A DNA stretch of 39,932 nucleotides. It comes from Thermoanaerobaculia bacterium (GTDB lineage Bacteria; Acidobacteriota; Thermoanaerobaculia; Gp7-AA8). The notes below the pieces were generated by a model. The model did not search any database. It worked only from the letters and a program-made list of their open reading frames with translations, and was not told the DNA's origin. Positions 24,233 to 31,692 of the stretch are shown here, in pieces (positions within the stretch are counted from its first letter, which is position 1; every line of letters starts with the position of its first letter). The translations under genes and the position numbers were made by a program. The stretch is from NCBI GenBank assembly GCA_017883235.1, contig JADGNY010000056.1, forward strand, positions 1-39,932. The letters are read 5' to 3'.

Positions 24233-25266
24233 TCGAGATCGATATCCGGTTGCCGCTCGCGCCGTTCCGGCTGGAGGTTCGCTGCTCGTTGACGGCGAAC
24301 GTCACGGCACTGGTCGGCCGCTCCGGCTCGGGAAAGACGTCGCTGGTCGAGTCGATCGCCGGCCTGCGCCGTGCGCTGGGACGGATCGTCATCGACGGCA
24401 CGGCTCTGCTCGATAGCGATCGCGGCATCGACCTTCCGCCCGAGCGCCGCGGTATCGGGTATGTGCCGCAGGATGCGGCGCTTTTTCCGCATTTGCGCGT
24501 CGCGGAGAACATCCGCTTCGGCGGCAGCGGCCGGGAGCGTTTCGACTCACTCATCGAAGCGCTGGAGTTGGCTCCGCTGCTCGATCGCGCGCCGGCGTCG
24601 CTCTCGGGTGGGGAGCGGCAGCGGGTGGCGTTGGCGCGGGCGCTGATGACGCATCCGCGGCTGTTGCTGCTCGATGAGCCGCTGGCATCGATCGATCAGC
24701 CGCTCCGCGAGCGCATCCTTCTCTACCTCCGCCGCGTACGCGACCTCGGCATTCCGATGATCTACGTTACGCATCAGCCGTTCGAAGCGCTGGCGCTCAG
24801 CAGTTGGTGTGTCGTTTTACGGGATGGCCGCGTCGCCGCCGATGGCCCGTCGCGCGCCGTGCTCGCCGATCCGGCAGTGTCTGGCAATGTCGAGAATGTC
24901 TTCGAGGTGTCGGACCCGCATCACGAGCCCGGCCTCGGCATTACGCGCGTGACGACAGGCGGTGGCCTTGCGCTGCTGCTGCCGTACGATCAGGTCGTAG
25001 AGGCTAGGTTTCCGCTGGTCGTCCGCATCAGCGCGGACGATGTCGTCGTGTTCGGTGAAAAGCCGTCCTCGATCTCGTCGCGTAATGTCTTCGAGGGGAC
25101 GGTGGCGTCACTGCGGGCGAGCGACGGTATCGTCGACCTGACCGTGACGACGCCCGAGCCGCTGAGCGTGCGGATCACCCGGGCAGCCGCGGAGGATCTG
25201 AGCCTGGTCGAAGGCGCAAGGGTCTGGCTGGCATTGCGAAGCCGGGCATTCAGGATCGTCGGATGA
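24229..25266 (+). CDS. modC: Molybdate ABC transporter ATPase
   Basis: 345 aa from GTG overlapping modB. Walker A GRSGSGKTS (near residue 30), Q-loop YVPQDAALFPHL, signature LSGGERQRVALARAL, Walker B LLLLDEPLASID, and H-loop VTHQPFEAL. The C-terminal about 100 residues are a regulatory half (NVFEGTVASLRASDG then VTVTTPEPLSVRITRA) with a TOBE/mop-like fold that can bind oxyanions. Together with modB it imports molybdate or tungstate for molybdenum cofactor; the binding protein must be encoded elsewhere. Confidence 0.94.
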   Translation: MIEIDIRLPLAPFRLEVRCSLTANVTALVGRSGSGKTSLVESIAGLRRALGRIVIDGTALLDSDRGIDLPPERRGIGYVPQDAALFPHLRVAENIRFGGSGRERFDSLIEALELAPLLDRAPASLSGGERQRVALARALMTHPRLLLLDEPLASIDQPLRERILLYLRRVRDLGIPMIYVTHQPFEALALSSWCVVLRDGRVAADGPSRAVLADPAVSGNVENVFEVSDPHHEPGLGITRVTTGGGLALLLPYDQVVEARFPLVVRISADDVVVFGEKPSSISSRNVFEGTVASLRASDGIVDLTVTTPEPLSVRITRAAAEDLSLVEGARVWLALRSRAFRIVG

Positions 25267-25301
25267 CGAGACCGCGTAACCGCGAGACCCCGCAACCGCG
25301 T
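25264..25301. repeat. Family-1 repeat, right arm only
   Basis: GACGAGACCGCGTAACCGCG then AGACCCCGCAACCGCG, identical in pattern to the right arms near 9750, 23530 and 26620. It begins at the modC stop and ends 15 nt before the next ATG, next to the TACAAT box. Confidence 0.7.
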
Positions 25302-25302
25302 T

Positions 25303-25308
25303 TACAAT
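25303..25308 (+). promoter_or_regulatory. -10-like TACAAT box directly before a start codon
   Basis: TACAAT ends 7 nt before the ATG at 25316, so transcription would begin at about the start codon. No -35 hexamer is visible in the repeat upstream. Confidence 0.45.
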
Positions 25309-25315
25309 ACACCGC

Positions 25316-25603
25316 ATGTTGATCAAAGGAATGACCGAGCAGGAGATCCGGGTCCTGCAGGAGTTTCGACGGATGGCCGTGGAGTCACTGCGGATCGCTG
25401 CGATCAAAGGGATCAAGCACCCGGCCGGTGGCGGGGAAACGCCGGCGTTTGCGCTGGTCGACAAGGGATTTCTGACGGCGGACGCGGCACGAGAGAACTT
25501 CGCCCTCACCGGGAAAGCGAAGGATTTCCTCTCGTACGACCCGAAGCCGGAGTTCGAGGAGACAGGCGCCGCGGGGGCGGTTTCGGCGGATGCCGCTGAA
25601 TGA
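25316..25603 (+). CDS. Small protein of unknown function
   Basis: 95 aa, not recognised. The first 70 residues are mixed helical and charged (MTEQEIRVLQEFRRMAVESL; GIKHPAGGGETPAFALVDKG; TADAARENFALTGKAKDFL), and the tail is Ala/Glu-rich. No signal peptide or membrane segment. The pattern 'FALVDKGFLTADAARENFALT' hints at a winged-helix wing-like segment, but this is weak. Third-position G/C use is like neighbouring genes, which supports real coding. It starts just after a repeat arm and a TACAAT box and is followed by an inverted repeat. Confidence 0.65.
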   Translation: MLIKGMTEQEIRVLQEFRRMAVESLRIAAIKGIKHPAGGGETPAFALVDKGFLTADAARENFALTGKAKDFLSYDPKPEFEETGAAGAVSADAAE

Positions 25604-25604
25604 A

Positions 25605-25624
25605 TTGCACATAAATTGGTGCAA
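25605..25624. promoter_or_regulatory. Inverted repeat upstream of the Doc-like module
   Basis: TTGCAC-N8-GTGCAA, perfect 6-bp arms in an AT-richer stretch (25605-25624). It lies about 140 nt before the toxin-antitoxin-like pair and could be an operator or part of a second promoter; no direct evidence. Confidence 0.35.
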
Positions 25625-25700
25625 TCTATAACCCACGCAAATTCAATCGTTTAGCTCGTGCGCGCGCGGCGTGCTTAGATGCCTGCACGCGTAAACACCG

Positions 25701-25729
25701 TTGACTCAGGAACTTAGCTGTCGTAGCAT
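25701..25729 (+). promoter_or_regulatory. Sigma-70-type promoter of the antitoxin-like/Doc-like pair
   Basis: TTGACT (25701-25706), a 17-nt spacer, TAGCAT (25724-25729). The expected transcription start is about 25736, leaving a short leader with the ribosome site GAGG (25738-25741) before the ATG at 25749. Confidence 0.55.
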
Positions 25730-25748
25730 GTGTCGCCGAGGATTGGAA

Positions 25749-26099
25749 ATGAAAGATGGCGACAAAGCAAAAGCCAAAGCAGCCAAAGCCAAAGCCTCAG
25801 GGAAAAAAGTCAGCAGCAAAAGCGCCGCAAAAGAAAAAGGCGGCAAAGCCGTCAAAGCCGGCAGCAAAAAAGAAAGCAGCCCCTCCGCCAAAGGCCAAGC
25901 CGAAAAAAAAAGCGGCAGCACGGGTAGCGTCAAAGCCGCTCCCAAAGCCGTCGCCAAAGCCCTCTCCATCCCCAAAAGCAACGGCAAATCCCCCCGCGCC
26001 GACGCCGAAGCCATCACCTTCACCAATCCAGCCATCGAGAGCGCCTTCAAGCGCGCCGTCAAGAAATATCCCAACGCTTTCCGCCGCCTTACCGATTGA
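25749..26099 (+). CDS. Lysine/alanine-rich protein, candidate antitoxin partner of the Doc-like gene
   Basis: 116 aa from ATG with GAGG 7 nt upstream. Residues 1-85 are a low-complexity basic tail (Lys, Ala, Ser, Gly; like histone H1 tails), suited to binding nucleic acid. Residues about 86-116, EAITFTNPAIESAFKRAVKK then YPNAFRRLTD, look like a short folded segment. This frame has almost only C at third codon positions, the genome habit, while the overlapping +1 frame (25756 onward, in frame with the Doc gene) is A/G-ending, so this frame is the real one. It stops 7 nt before the Doc-like ATG, the usual spacing of toxin-antitoxin pairs. Confidence 0.68.
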   Translation: MKDGDKAKAKAAKAKASGKKVSSKSAAKEKGGKAVKAGSKKESSPSAKGQAEKKSGSTGSVKAAPKAVAKALSIPKSNGKSPRADAEAITFTNPAIESAFKRAVKKYPNAFRRLTD

Positions 26100-26106
26100 C
26101 AGCGGG

Positions 26107-26535
26107 ATGCGGTATCTCAGCGTTCAGGACCTGGTAGAGCTGCATCGTGCGGTCAGCACGGAGTTCGGCGGCAATCAGGCCCATCCCGGCGTGGTCGATT
26201 CGCAGTTCGGTCTGCTGAACGCCGTGCAGCGGCCGCAGGTGACGATGCTCGGCCGCGAGGCATACTCCACATTTCCCGACAAAGTGGCGGCGTTCCTGTT
26301 CGCACTGCTCATCAACAGCCCGTTCCGCGGCGGCAATCGCCGCGTGGCGCTTGCGTCGCTCTTCGCGTTCTGCGAGCTCAATAGCCGGACCGTCGATTCC
26401 CGCATCCTCGACGAGAAAGCTGCCGAGGGTCTCTTCAAACGTGCCGCCGGCCATCGCGAGCTCGGTATCCCGCCGGAAAACGTTTTCCGGGAGATCCGCG
26501 AGATGATGGCGCGCGCGATCGTGCCGCTGTCGTAG
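26107..26535 (+). CDS. Doc/Fic-family protein with a degenerate active site
   Basis: 142 aa from ATG. The sequence follows the death-on-curing family: YLSVQDLVELHRAVSTEFGG, HPGVVDSQFGLLNAVQRPQV, and DKVAAFLFALLINSPFRGGN then RRVALASLFAF. Active Doc has HPFxDGNKR; here the line is SPFRGGNRR, with serine 71 in place of the catalytic histidine and glycine in place of the acidic residue. Kinase or AMP transfer activity is therefore doubtful. It is coupled to the basic partner gene upstream. The frame is also open upstream to 25756, but that part has the wrong codon pattern and overlaps the partner gene. Confidence 0.8.
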   Translation: MRYLSVQDLVELHRAVSTEFGGNQAHPGVVDSQFGLLNAVQRPQVTMLGREAYSTFPDKVAAFLFALLINSPFRGGNRRVALASLFAFCELNSRTVDSRILDEKAAEGLFKRAAGHRELGIPPENVFREIREMMARAIVPLS

Positions 26536-26655
26536 TGCGGTCTCGCAGTTGCGGGGTTGCACGGTCTCGCGGTGTGGTTTGATGAAATGTAGCGGTACGG
26601 CGAAAAATCGGGTTAAACGCACCGCGAGACCGCGTAACCGCGAGACCCGCAACCG
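26536..26655. repeat. Family-1 palindrome between two convergent genes
   Basis: Left arm GCGGTCTCGCAGTTGCGGGG then TTGCACGGTCTCGCGGTGTGG; right arm ACCGCGAGACCGCGTAACCG then CGAGACCCGCAACCGC, with a loop near 26580-26620. It fills the entire 120-nt gap between the stops of the Doc-like and zinc-ribbon genes and could act as a bidirectional terminator. Confidence 0.8.
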
Positions 26656-27102
26656 CTACTTCTTCTCCCTCTCCTCCCGCTCATGCATCGCCGCATTGAT
26701 CCTTCCCAGCAGGATGCGGGCGACGCGCAGATCGTGACCAGCGTCGATGAGCAGGATGGTGATGTCACCGCCAGCCCACAACAGGCCGGCCACGACGAAC
26801 AGCCGCACCGCTTCGACGAGGAGCGTCATGAGCGAGGCCAGACCGCTCGTGATCACGCCGGTGACCACTTCGCCAAGCAGGATGACCAGCAGCAGAAGTG
26901 CAAGGACCTTGAACAGCCGCGCGATGTAACGCAGCGCCACATACGGCTCGAGATCCTCCGTGCGCACTTCGCTGTCCCGCGCGCGCTTATCGTCCGCGCG
27001 TACCGGCGGCGCCCCGCAGGCCGGGCAGACCCGCGACGGATCGGAGCGCGCCGCGCTGCATTCGGGACAGGTTGTTGGAGTGTTCGCTACTGCTTCGACC
27101 AC
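26656..27102 (-). CDS. Zinc-ribbon membrane protein of unknown function
   Basis: 148 aa from GTG, chosen because a strong AGGAGG lies 4 nt upstream (27112-27107); an open frame to 27171 covers repeat sequence. Two CPxC pairs (Cys12/15 CPEC and Cys26/29 CPAC) form a zinc ribbon at the N terminus. Two hydrophobic segments follow (LFKVLALLLLVILLGEVVTG and LVEAVRLFVVAGLLWAGGD). The tail is charged (EREEREKK). Such zinc-ribbon/TM proteins are common and uncharacterised. Confidence 0.78.
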   Translation of the reverse strand: MVEAVANTPTTCPECSAARSDPSRVCPACGAPPVRADDKRARDSEVRTEDLEPYVALRYIARLFKVLALLLLVILLGEVVTGVITSGLASLMTLLVEAVRLFVVAGLLWAGGDITILLIDAGHDLRVARILLGRINAAMHEREEREKK

Positions 27103-27128
27103 GGTACCTCCTGGTGGGTCAGTCGATT

Positions 27129-27195
27129 GGTGGATTAGTAGATTAGGTGCCCGAAACTGCGTTCTAAACACTGATCTACTAATCTACTAATCTAC
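27129..27195. repeat. Palindromic ATTAGTAG array
   Basis: Left arm GGTGGATTAGTAGATTAGGT (27129-27148) and right arm GATCTACTAATCTACTAATC then TACC (27173-27195) are complementary, built from an 8-bp ATTAGTAG unit. It is AT-rich in an otherwise GC-rich genome. It lies between the zinc-ribbon gene start and the M15-like gene stop. Confidence 0.75.
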
Positions 27196-27200
27196 CGCTT

Positions 27201-28379
27201 CTACCCATTGCCCGTTCCGCGCCATCTGGCGCGAAAGCCGCGCACGTCGATGTGCGTGAACGGGCCATGGCCGCAACATGCGGAATAAACGCCAACTCCG
27301 CCGACCAGCGACGGATTCTTTCTCTCCACCCGCTCGACGGCCTGCAGGATCACTTCGGCATCGAGGGCGTCGACGCGGTGATCGCCGTTGAGGTCGTCCA
27401 TCGAACCGTTCCCGTCGTTGTCGATGAAGATGTCCGAGGCATCGCCGTACATGTGGCGGCTCAGGTTCGCCCGTCCTTCCGTGTTGCCGCCGCCGTGGTT
27501 GTACTCCGGCGTGCGGAAGCCGCTCATGATCTGCACGTGGCGGACGGGATGACCCATCGCCTCCAGCTCCTGAATCGTCAATTCGAGCTTGTCGAGCAGT
27601 TTCGGGTTCAACAGCAGGTACTTCGGCCAGACATTCGGCTGATCCTTCGTCAGGAAATTGCGCAGTTTGAAGTGCGCCGAGATCGGCGTATCGACGTTCT
27701 GCTGCGTCACCTCGATGAATCCCGAGGGGTTCGCGTAGGCCGGCGTCTTCGGCGTGCCGCCGTTCTCGAATGGCCAACTGCCGAGGTAATAGGTCCCGAT
27801 GTGACCGGCCTGTTTCTGGGAGAACGGAACGAGCGTGATGACGCTGAAGTTGTCGAGCTGGCGCACGGCCTGATCGATCTGGACGGCCAGCTTGTAAACG
27901 CCGGGCTGCGAGGGTGCCGTGAAGTCGGAGGCGACCTTCTCGGATGTGCCGCCCGTCATCACCGATTTCGCGCCGCTCGGAGCGCCGGACGCGATCGAAG
28001 ATCCCGGCGTGGCCGTGGTGAAGAACACCTCCCCGCTGCTGCCGCGCAACGGGTTGAGAAACCCGAGCATGGCGTCATTGATGTAAGCGGTGGTCGGTGC
28101 ATCCGGCTGCATGATCTGTGCGACGATCTGCTGCGACGGCATCGGCGGCGGAAGCGGTGGCGTCTTCACGCCGGCGGCCTTCGCCTCGCGTATCACCTCG
28201 CGCTGCTGCTCGAGCGCCGTATGAATCGCACCGATCCAGCCGGTGATGAACAACAGCACGACGACGACGGCGATCCATGTGAAGACATGCTCCTGCCGTT
28301 CATTGAGACCGCCGAAGATCCGATGCCGCTTCTGTGTGCGTGGGAACAGGCTCTCTGGCACGACTGTGTCAAGGTTCAC
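27201..28379 (-). CDS. DUF882/peptidase M15-like protein with a dockerin-like insert
   Basis: 392 aa from GTG. Residues 1-30 are cytoplasmic, then one membrane anchor (VFTWIAVVVVLLFITGWIGA), a Pro-rich linker, a beta-rich middle (about 85-260) and a C-terminal DUF882/M15_3 zinc peptidase-like domain. The zinc site is SRHMYGDASD (His309, Asp316) and THID (His376, Asp378). Between them is a Ca-binding-like insert DNDGNGSMDDLNGDHRVDA (about 321-342), of the EF-hand/dockerin style. The expected role is peptidoglycan trimming outside the membrane. Start uncertain: no ribosome site. Divergent from the next large gene. Confidence 0.85.
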   Translation of the reverse strand: MNLDTVVPESLFPRTQKRHRIFGGLNERQEHVFTWIAVVVVLLFITGWIGAIHTALEQQREVIREAKAAGVKTPPLPPPMPSQQIVAQIMQPDAPTTAYINDAMLGFLNPLRGSSGEVFFTTATPGSSIASGAPSGAKSVMTGGTSEKVASDFTAPSQPGVYKLAVQIDQAVRQLDNFSVITLVPFSQKQAGHIGTYYLGSWPFENGGTPKTPAYANPSGFIEVTQQNVDTPISAHFKLRNFLTKDQPNVWPKYLLLNPKLLDKLELTIQELEAMGHPVRHVQIMSGFRTPEYNHGGGNTEGRANLSRHMYGDASDIFIDNDGNGSMDDLNGDHRVDALDAEVILQAVERVERKNPSLVGGVGVYSACCGHGPFTHIDVRGFRARWRGTGNG

Positions 28380-28449
28380 GAGGCGTGCCGTAGGCGCATT
28401 GCGCTCCTTCCAGCGCTTCGCACCCCCCTCCCCCTATACTCCCGCCCAC

Positions 28450-31400
28450 GTGATCGAGCAGGAGCGAAGCGACCTCGCGGCCGGTGTCATCCGGTCGCTT
28501 CTCTGGCTGGCGGCCTTCTGTTTTGCGGCGGGGATCTTTCTCACGGCCACACTTCTGCTGCGTGGCGTTCCGCCGACGTCACACGTGGCGGTGGGGCGGG
28601 TCACGGTCGAGAATGCGTCGAAGCTGCGCGACTACCTCACGGCGCTGCTTTTCTTTCTCGTCGCGCCGGCCGCCACCATCCCGCTCTACCGGCTCGGGGC
28701 GCGTGAGAATGAGCGGCTCCGCGCGGCGGTGGCCGGCGACGGGATACGCAATCTCGTCTCCATCCTGTTCGTCACCCCATTCTTTCTCGCGCCGTTTCTC
28801 TACCTGACGACGTTCAAACCTGCCTGGCCGGTCCTGATCCCGGTCGCCGTTTCGCAGCTCCTGCCGCGCGCCGTCATCGCCTGGCAGCGCAGGCGGTGGG
28901 TGCGGCGGCTTTTCGAAAAAGAGATGGTCCCGCATCACGCGCTCATCTCCGTCGAAGCGCTGGCCTGGATACTCTTCCGCTACATCGCCGTCGGAAAACG
29001 GATCGCGCATATCCCGACGCTCTTTCTCGAGATCGCCTTCATCGCATTCTTCATCGCCCTGTTCTGGCTGGTCTTTCTGCTCGTTGCCCGGATCGCCGCC
29101 TTCACGTTCGATCTGACGACGGAAGCGGCATTGCAGCGAATCGGCATCGCCGCGCTACCGCTGGTCATCCTTCCAGCCCTGGCGCTCCTCTTCATTCCGG
29201 GAAACACAGCCATCACGATCGTCCTGGGCATGGTGCTGATCGCACTGCCTCTGGCTCTGCGAACGCGCACGCCAATCGATGGCCGCGCCGTCCGGAATCT
29301 CGTCGCCTACGCCATCCTCCCCTTTCTGCTGTTCTGCATCAGCTACGCATCGACGGCATCGCTGACGCAGTGGATCGACCTCTTCCACCGCGGCGAGTCG
29401 CTGGGGCCGGCATCGGATCTCCTTCGCGGCAAAGTGCCGTTCCGCGATGTCTTCGTGCTGCATGGGCTACTCGAAGACGGCCAGCTCGACACCTGGCTGA
29501 TGGAGTTCTTCGGACGGAGCGTGAATGTCGTCATCCTCCGCCCCGTGATCCTCGGCTCGGTCGCCGTGGCCATGCTCTGGTACCTCGGTATGATGATCTT
29601 CGACTCGATCCCGCTGGCGATGTTCTCGATCCTGCTCGGAGCGGTGACGACGGTCGACAACGAGCGAGCACTGCTCGAAATCCTCGCCATCGCTCTGCTC
29701 ATCGGCGCGTTGCGGCGAAACTCGCTGTGGCTGGCTTGCTTCAGTGGCCTCGCCGCGGGCGTCACGATCTTCTACAGCCTCGATATCGGCCTTTACACGG
29801 TTGGCGGCGGCGTGCTGGCGATTCTGGCTCTCACCCGCGGTTCGGCCCAGCGCCTCCGAACCCTGCTGACTTTCCTGCTGGGTGTGGGTCTCGGCATGGC
29901 GCCGTTTCTCGTCTACCTCGGCTTACGTGGTGCGATCGGCGCCTTCTTCGCGACATCGTTCGTGGCCATCCCGCGCATCATCGACGCGGTCTGGTCGCTG
30001 CCCTTCCCCGATCTGACGACCACGTTTCGCCGGAACCTCAATCTGCACACGCTGGCCGACTTCGTCCTCTTCGATCAGTTCCGCTTCATCCTCAACATCC
30101 TGGTCATCGGGATTTCGCTCATCGTGCTCGTGCAACGCAGGATTGCGCACCGTACCGGCTCGCTCGATCTCTCGCTGACCGTGCTCACCGCCTTCGCAAT
30201 CCTCACGCAACGGAGCGCCCTCGGCCGCGCCGATTTTCCGCATCAATACTTTTCGGCATTCCTCATCGGGCCGATGATCCTGATCCTGCTCGTTCTCCTC
30301 GGCCGCGCGGCGATCGACCTCTGGCAGGCACGCGACCGCGCCGTGCAGGCCTTCATCGTCCTGGCGATGGTGGCGACCGTGCCGATGCTGGCGGTGATTC
30401 TCTGGGTTCCCGATATCGCCAACATGCGTCTCGACGACATGACGCACTACCTCGGCCGCGTCAGCCGCATCGGCTGGATCGATCCCGCGGCGGAGGAGAT
30501 CCGGGGGCGTATCGAAGGGGTGAAAGCGGTCGTCGATGAGCTCAGCAAACCAGGCCAGCCGATTTTCGACTTCTCCAACCAGCCGGCACTCTACTTTTTC
30601 TGCGACCGCCCCAACCCGACGCGCTTCTACCAGGTTCCGATCCTCTCGCCACGCGAGTATCAGATCGAGACGATCCTCGCATTGGAGCGGGCCAGACCGC
30701 CGCTCGTCATCCGCCATTCGCCGCAGGAGTTCGACGTCTTCGACGGTATCGACAACTCCATCCGCGCGCAGGCCGTGGCCGGCTACATCGACGACCATTA
30801 CACCTATGCACGCTCGACGCGGGGCGTCGAGATCTGGCGCCGCCGTGCCGATTTGCCGCCGCTCGATCTCAACGGATATCTGCGCCGCATCCGCATCCCT
30901 TCGCTCGAAGAGCTCGGGATGATCGGCGAGCGCTCACGGGTGGTCTTCCCCTCGGTCGGCAGTCTTCCGGGCGCGAACGCGAGCTACTGGCGCAGCGATC
31001 TGACGTTGCACAACCCGTATACGGACCGGATGCCGCTTGGACTGCGCTACGTCTCCGGCGACGTTCGTATCGACCGCACCGTCACGATCCTTGGCGGGCA
31101 AAGCCTGCGATGGGAAGACGTCGTCCGCTCGCTCTTCGACGCACCCGAGGGGAGCGGCACGCTCTGGATCGAATACCGGGGACAGCACCCTCCGGTGGCG
31201 CGGCTCAAGACGTACGACTCGGCGCACAACGCACAAGGCTCGGTCGATCCGCCGCTCTCGATGCGCGATTCAGCCTCCCCGGGCGACAACGCTGACCTGA
31301 CCATCGTCGGCATCCCGGGCGGCACGCAGCGGCGCGTCAACATCGGCGTCGTCAACGTCGGAAAGATCCCGGCCACCTTCCGCATCACCATCCGCTCGCG

Positions 31401-31608
31401 CACCGGCCAGCAGATCGGAAAGACGTTCGAGGAAGGACTGGCCGAGGATGCGTCGCGGATGATCGCGGACATCGACAAGACCCTCGGTGTGCCGCTCGAC
31501 GAAACGACCGCCGTCCACATCACCATGATCGCCGGTACCGGCGTGGCGTACGCAAGCATCGTCGATGCGAACGGGGACTCGCAGTTCCTTGCCGCGGTCG
31601 CGCGGTAG
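28450..31608 (+). CDS. Large GT-C-type membrane protein with C-terminal extracytoplasmic beta domain
   Basis: 1052 aa from GTG (VIEQERSDLAAGVIRSLLW). The first about 720 residues have some 15-20 hydrophobic segments. After a membrane segment the loop LFHRGESLGPASDLLRGKVP then FRDVFVLHG (Glu316) matches the first catalytic loop of GT-C glycosyltransferases of the PMT_2/ArnT kind, which use lipid-linked sugars. A soluble region (about 730-820) follows. Residues about 830-1052 (VVFPSVGSLPGANASYWRSD, LTLHNPYTDRMPLGLRY, IVDANGDSQFLAAVA) resemble an extracytoplasmic beta-sandwich that is common in secreted acidobacterial proteins. The specific sugar or acceptor is unknown. Upstream in-frame codons to 28243 overlap the divergent gene. 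Confidence 0.75.
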   Translation: MIEQERSDLAAGVIRSLLWLAAFCFAAGIFLTATLLLRGVPPTSHVAVGRVTVENASKLRDYLTALLFFLVAPAATIPLYRLGARENERLRAAVAGDGIRNLVSILFVTPFFLAPFLYLTTFKPAWPVLIPVAVSQLLPRAVIAWQRRRWVRRLFEKEMVPHHALISVEALAWILFRYIAVGKRIAHIPTLFLEIAFIAFFIALFWLVFLLVARIAAFTFDLTTEAALQRIGIAALPLVILPALALLFIPGNTAITIVLGMVLIALPLALRTRTPIDGRAVRNLVAYAILPFLLFCISYASTASLTQWIDLFHRGESLGPASDLLRGKVPFRDVFVLHGLLEDGQLDTWLMEFFGRSVNVVILRPVILGSVAVAMLWYLGMMIFDSIPLAMFSILLGAVTTVDNERALLEILAIALLIGALRRNSLWLACFSGLAAGVTIFYSLDIGLYTVGGGVLAILALTRGSAQRLRTLLTFLLGVGLGMAPFLVYLGLRGAIGAFFATSFVAIPRIIDAVWSLPFPDLTTTFRRNLNLHTLADFVLFDQFRFILNILVIGISLIVLVQRRIAHRTGSLDLSLTVLTAFAILTQRSALGRADFPHQYFSAFLIGPMILILLVLLGRAAIDLWQARDRAVQAFIVLAMVATVPMLAVILWVPDIANMRLDDMTHYLGRVSRIGWIDPAAEEIRGRIEGVKAVVDELSKPGQPIFDFSNQPALYFFCDRPNPTRFYQVPILSPREYQIETILALERARPPLVIRHSPQEFDVFDGIDNSIRAQAVAGYIDDHYTYARSTRGVEIWRRRADLPPLDLNGYLRRIRIPSLEELGMIGERSRVVFPSVGSLPGANASYWRSDLTLHNPYTDRMPLGLRYVSGDVRIDRTVTILGGQSLRWEDVVRSLFDAPEGSGTLWIEYRGQHPPVARLKTYDSAHNAQGSVDPPLSMRDSASPGDNADLTIVGIPGGTQRRVNIGVVNVGKIPATFRITIRSRTGQQIGKTFEEGLAEDASRMIADIDKTLGVPLDETTAVHITMIAGTGVAYASIVDANGDSQFLAAVAR

Positions 31609-31611
31609 CCC

Positions 31612-31690
31612 CCTGGGACCGCGGGCGTCTCGCCCGCGCGTCGGGCAGGATGTTGCGAAGAACCGCGGTCGAGACGCCCGCGCTCCCAGG
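31612..31690. repeat. Long inverted repeat between convergent genes (terminator-like)
   Basis: 21-bp arms CCTGGGACCGCGGGCGTCTC-G at 31612-31632 and its complement at 31670-31690, one mismatch; inner GCGGGCGTCTCGCCCGCG forms a second small hairpin. It fills the gap between the GT-C gene stop and the TPR-like gene stop. No T tract. Confidence 0.75.
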
Positions 31691-31692
31691 TG

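Noticed and set aside
25756-26535. A single 259-aa Doc protein with a basic N-terminal tail
   Set aside because: Codon third positions in the first 350 nt favour the other frame, which has its own ribosome site and promoter; the Doc family start fits the ATG at 26107.
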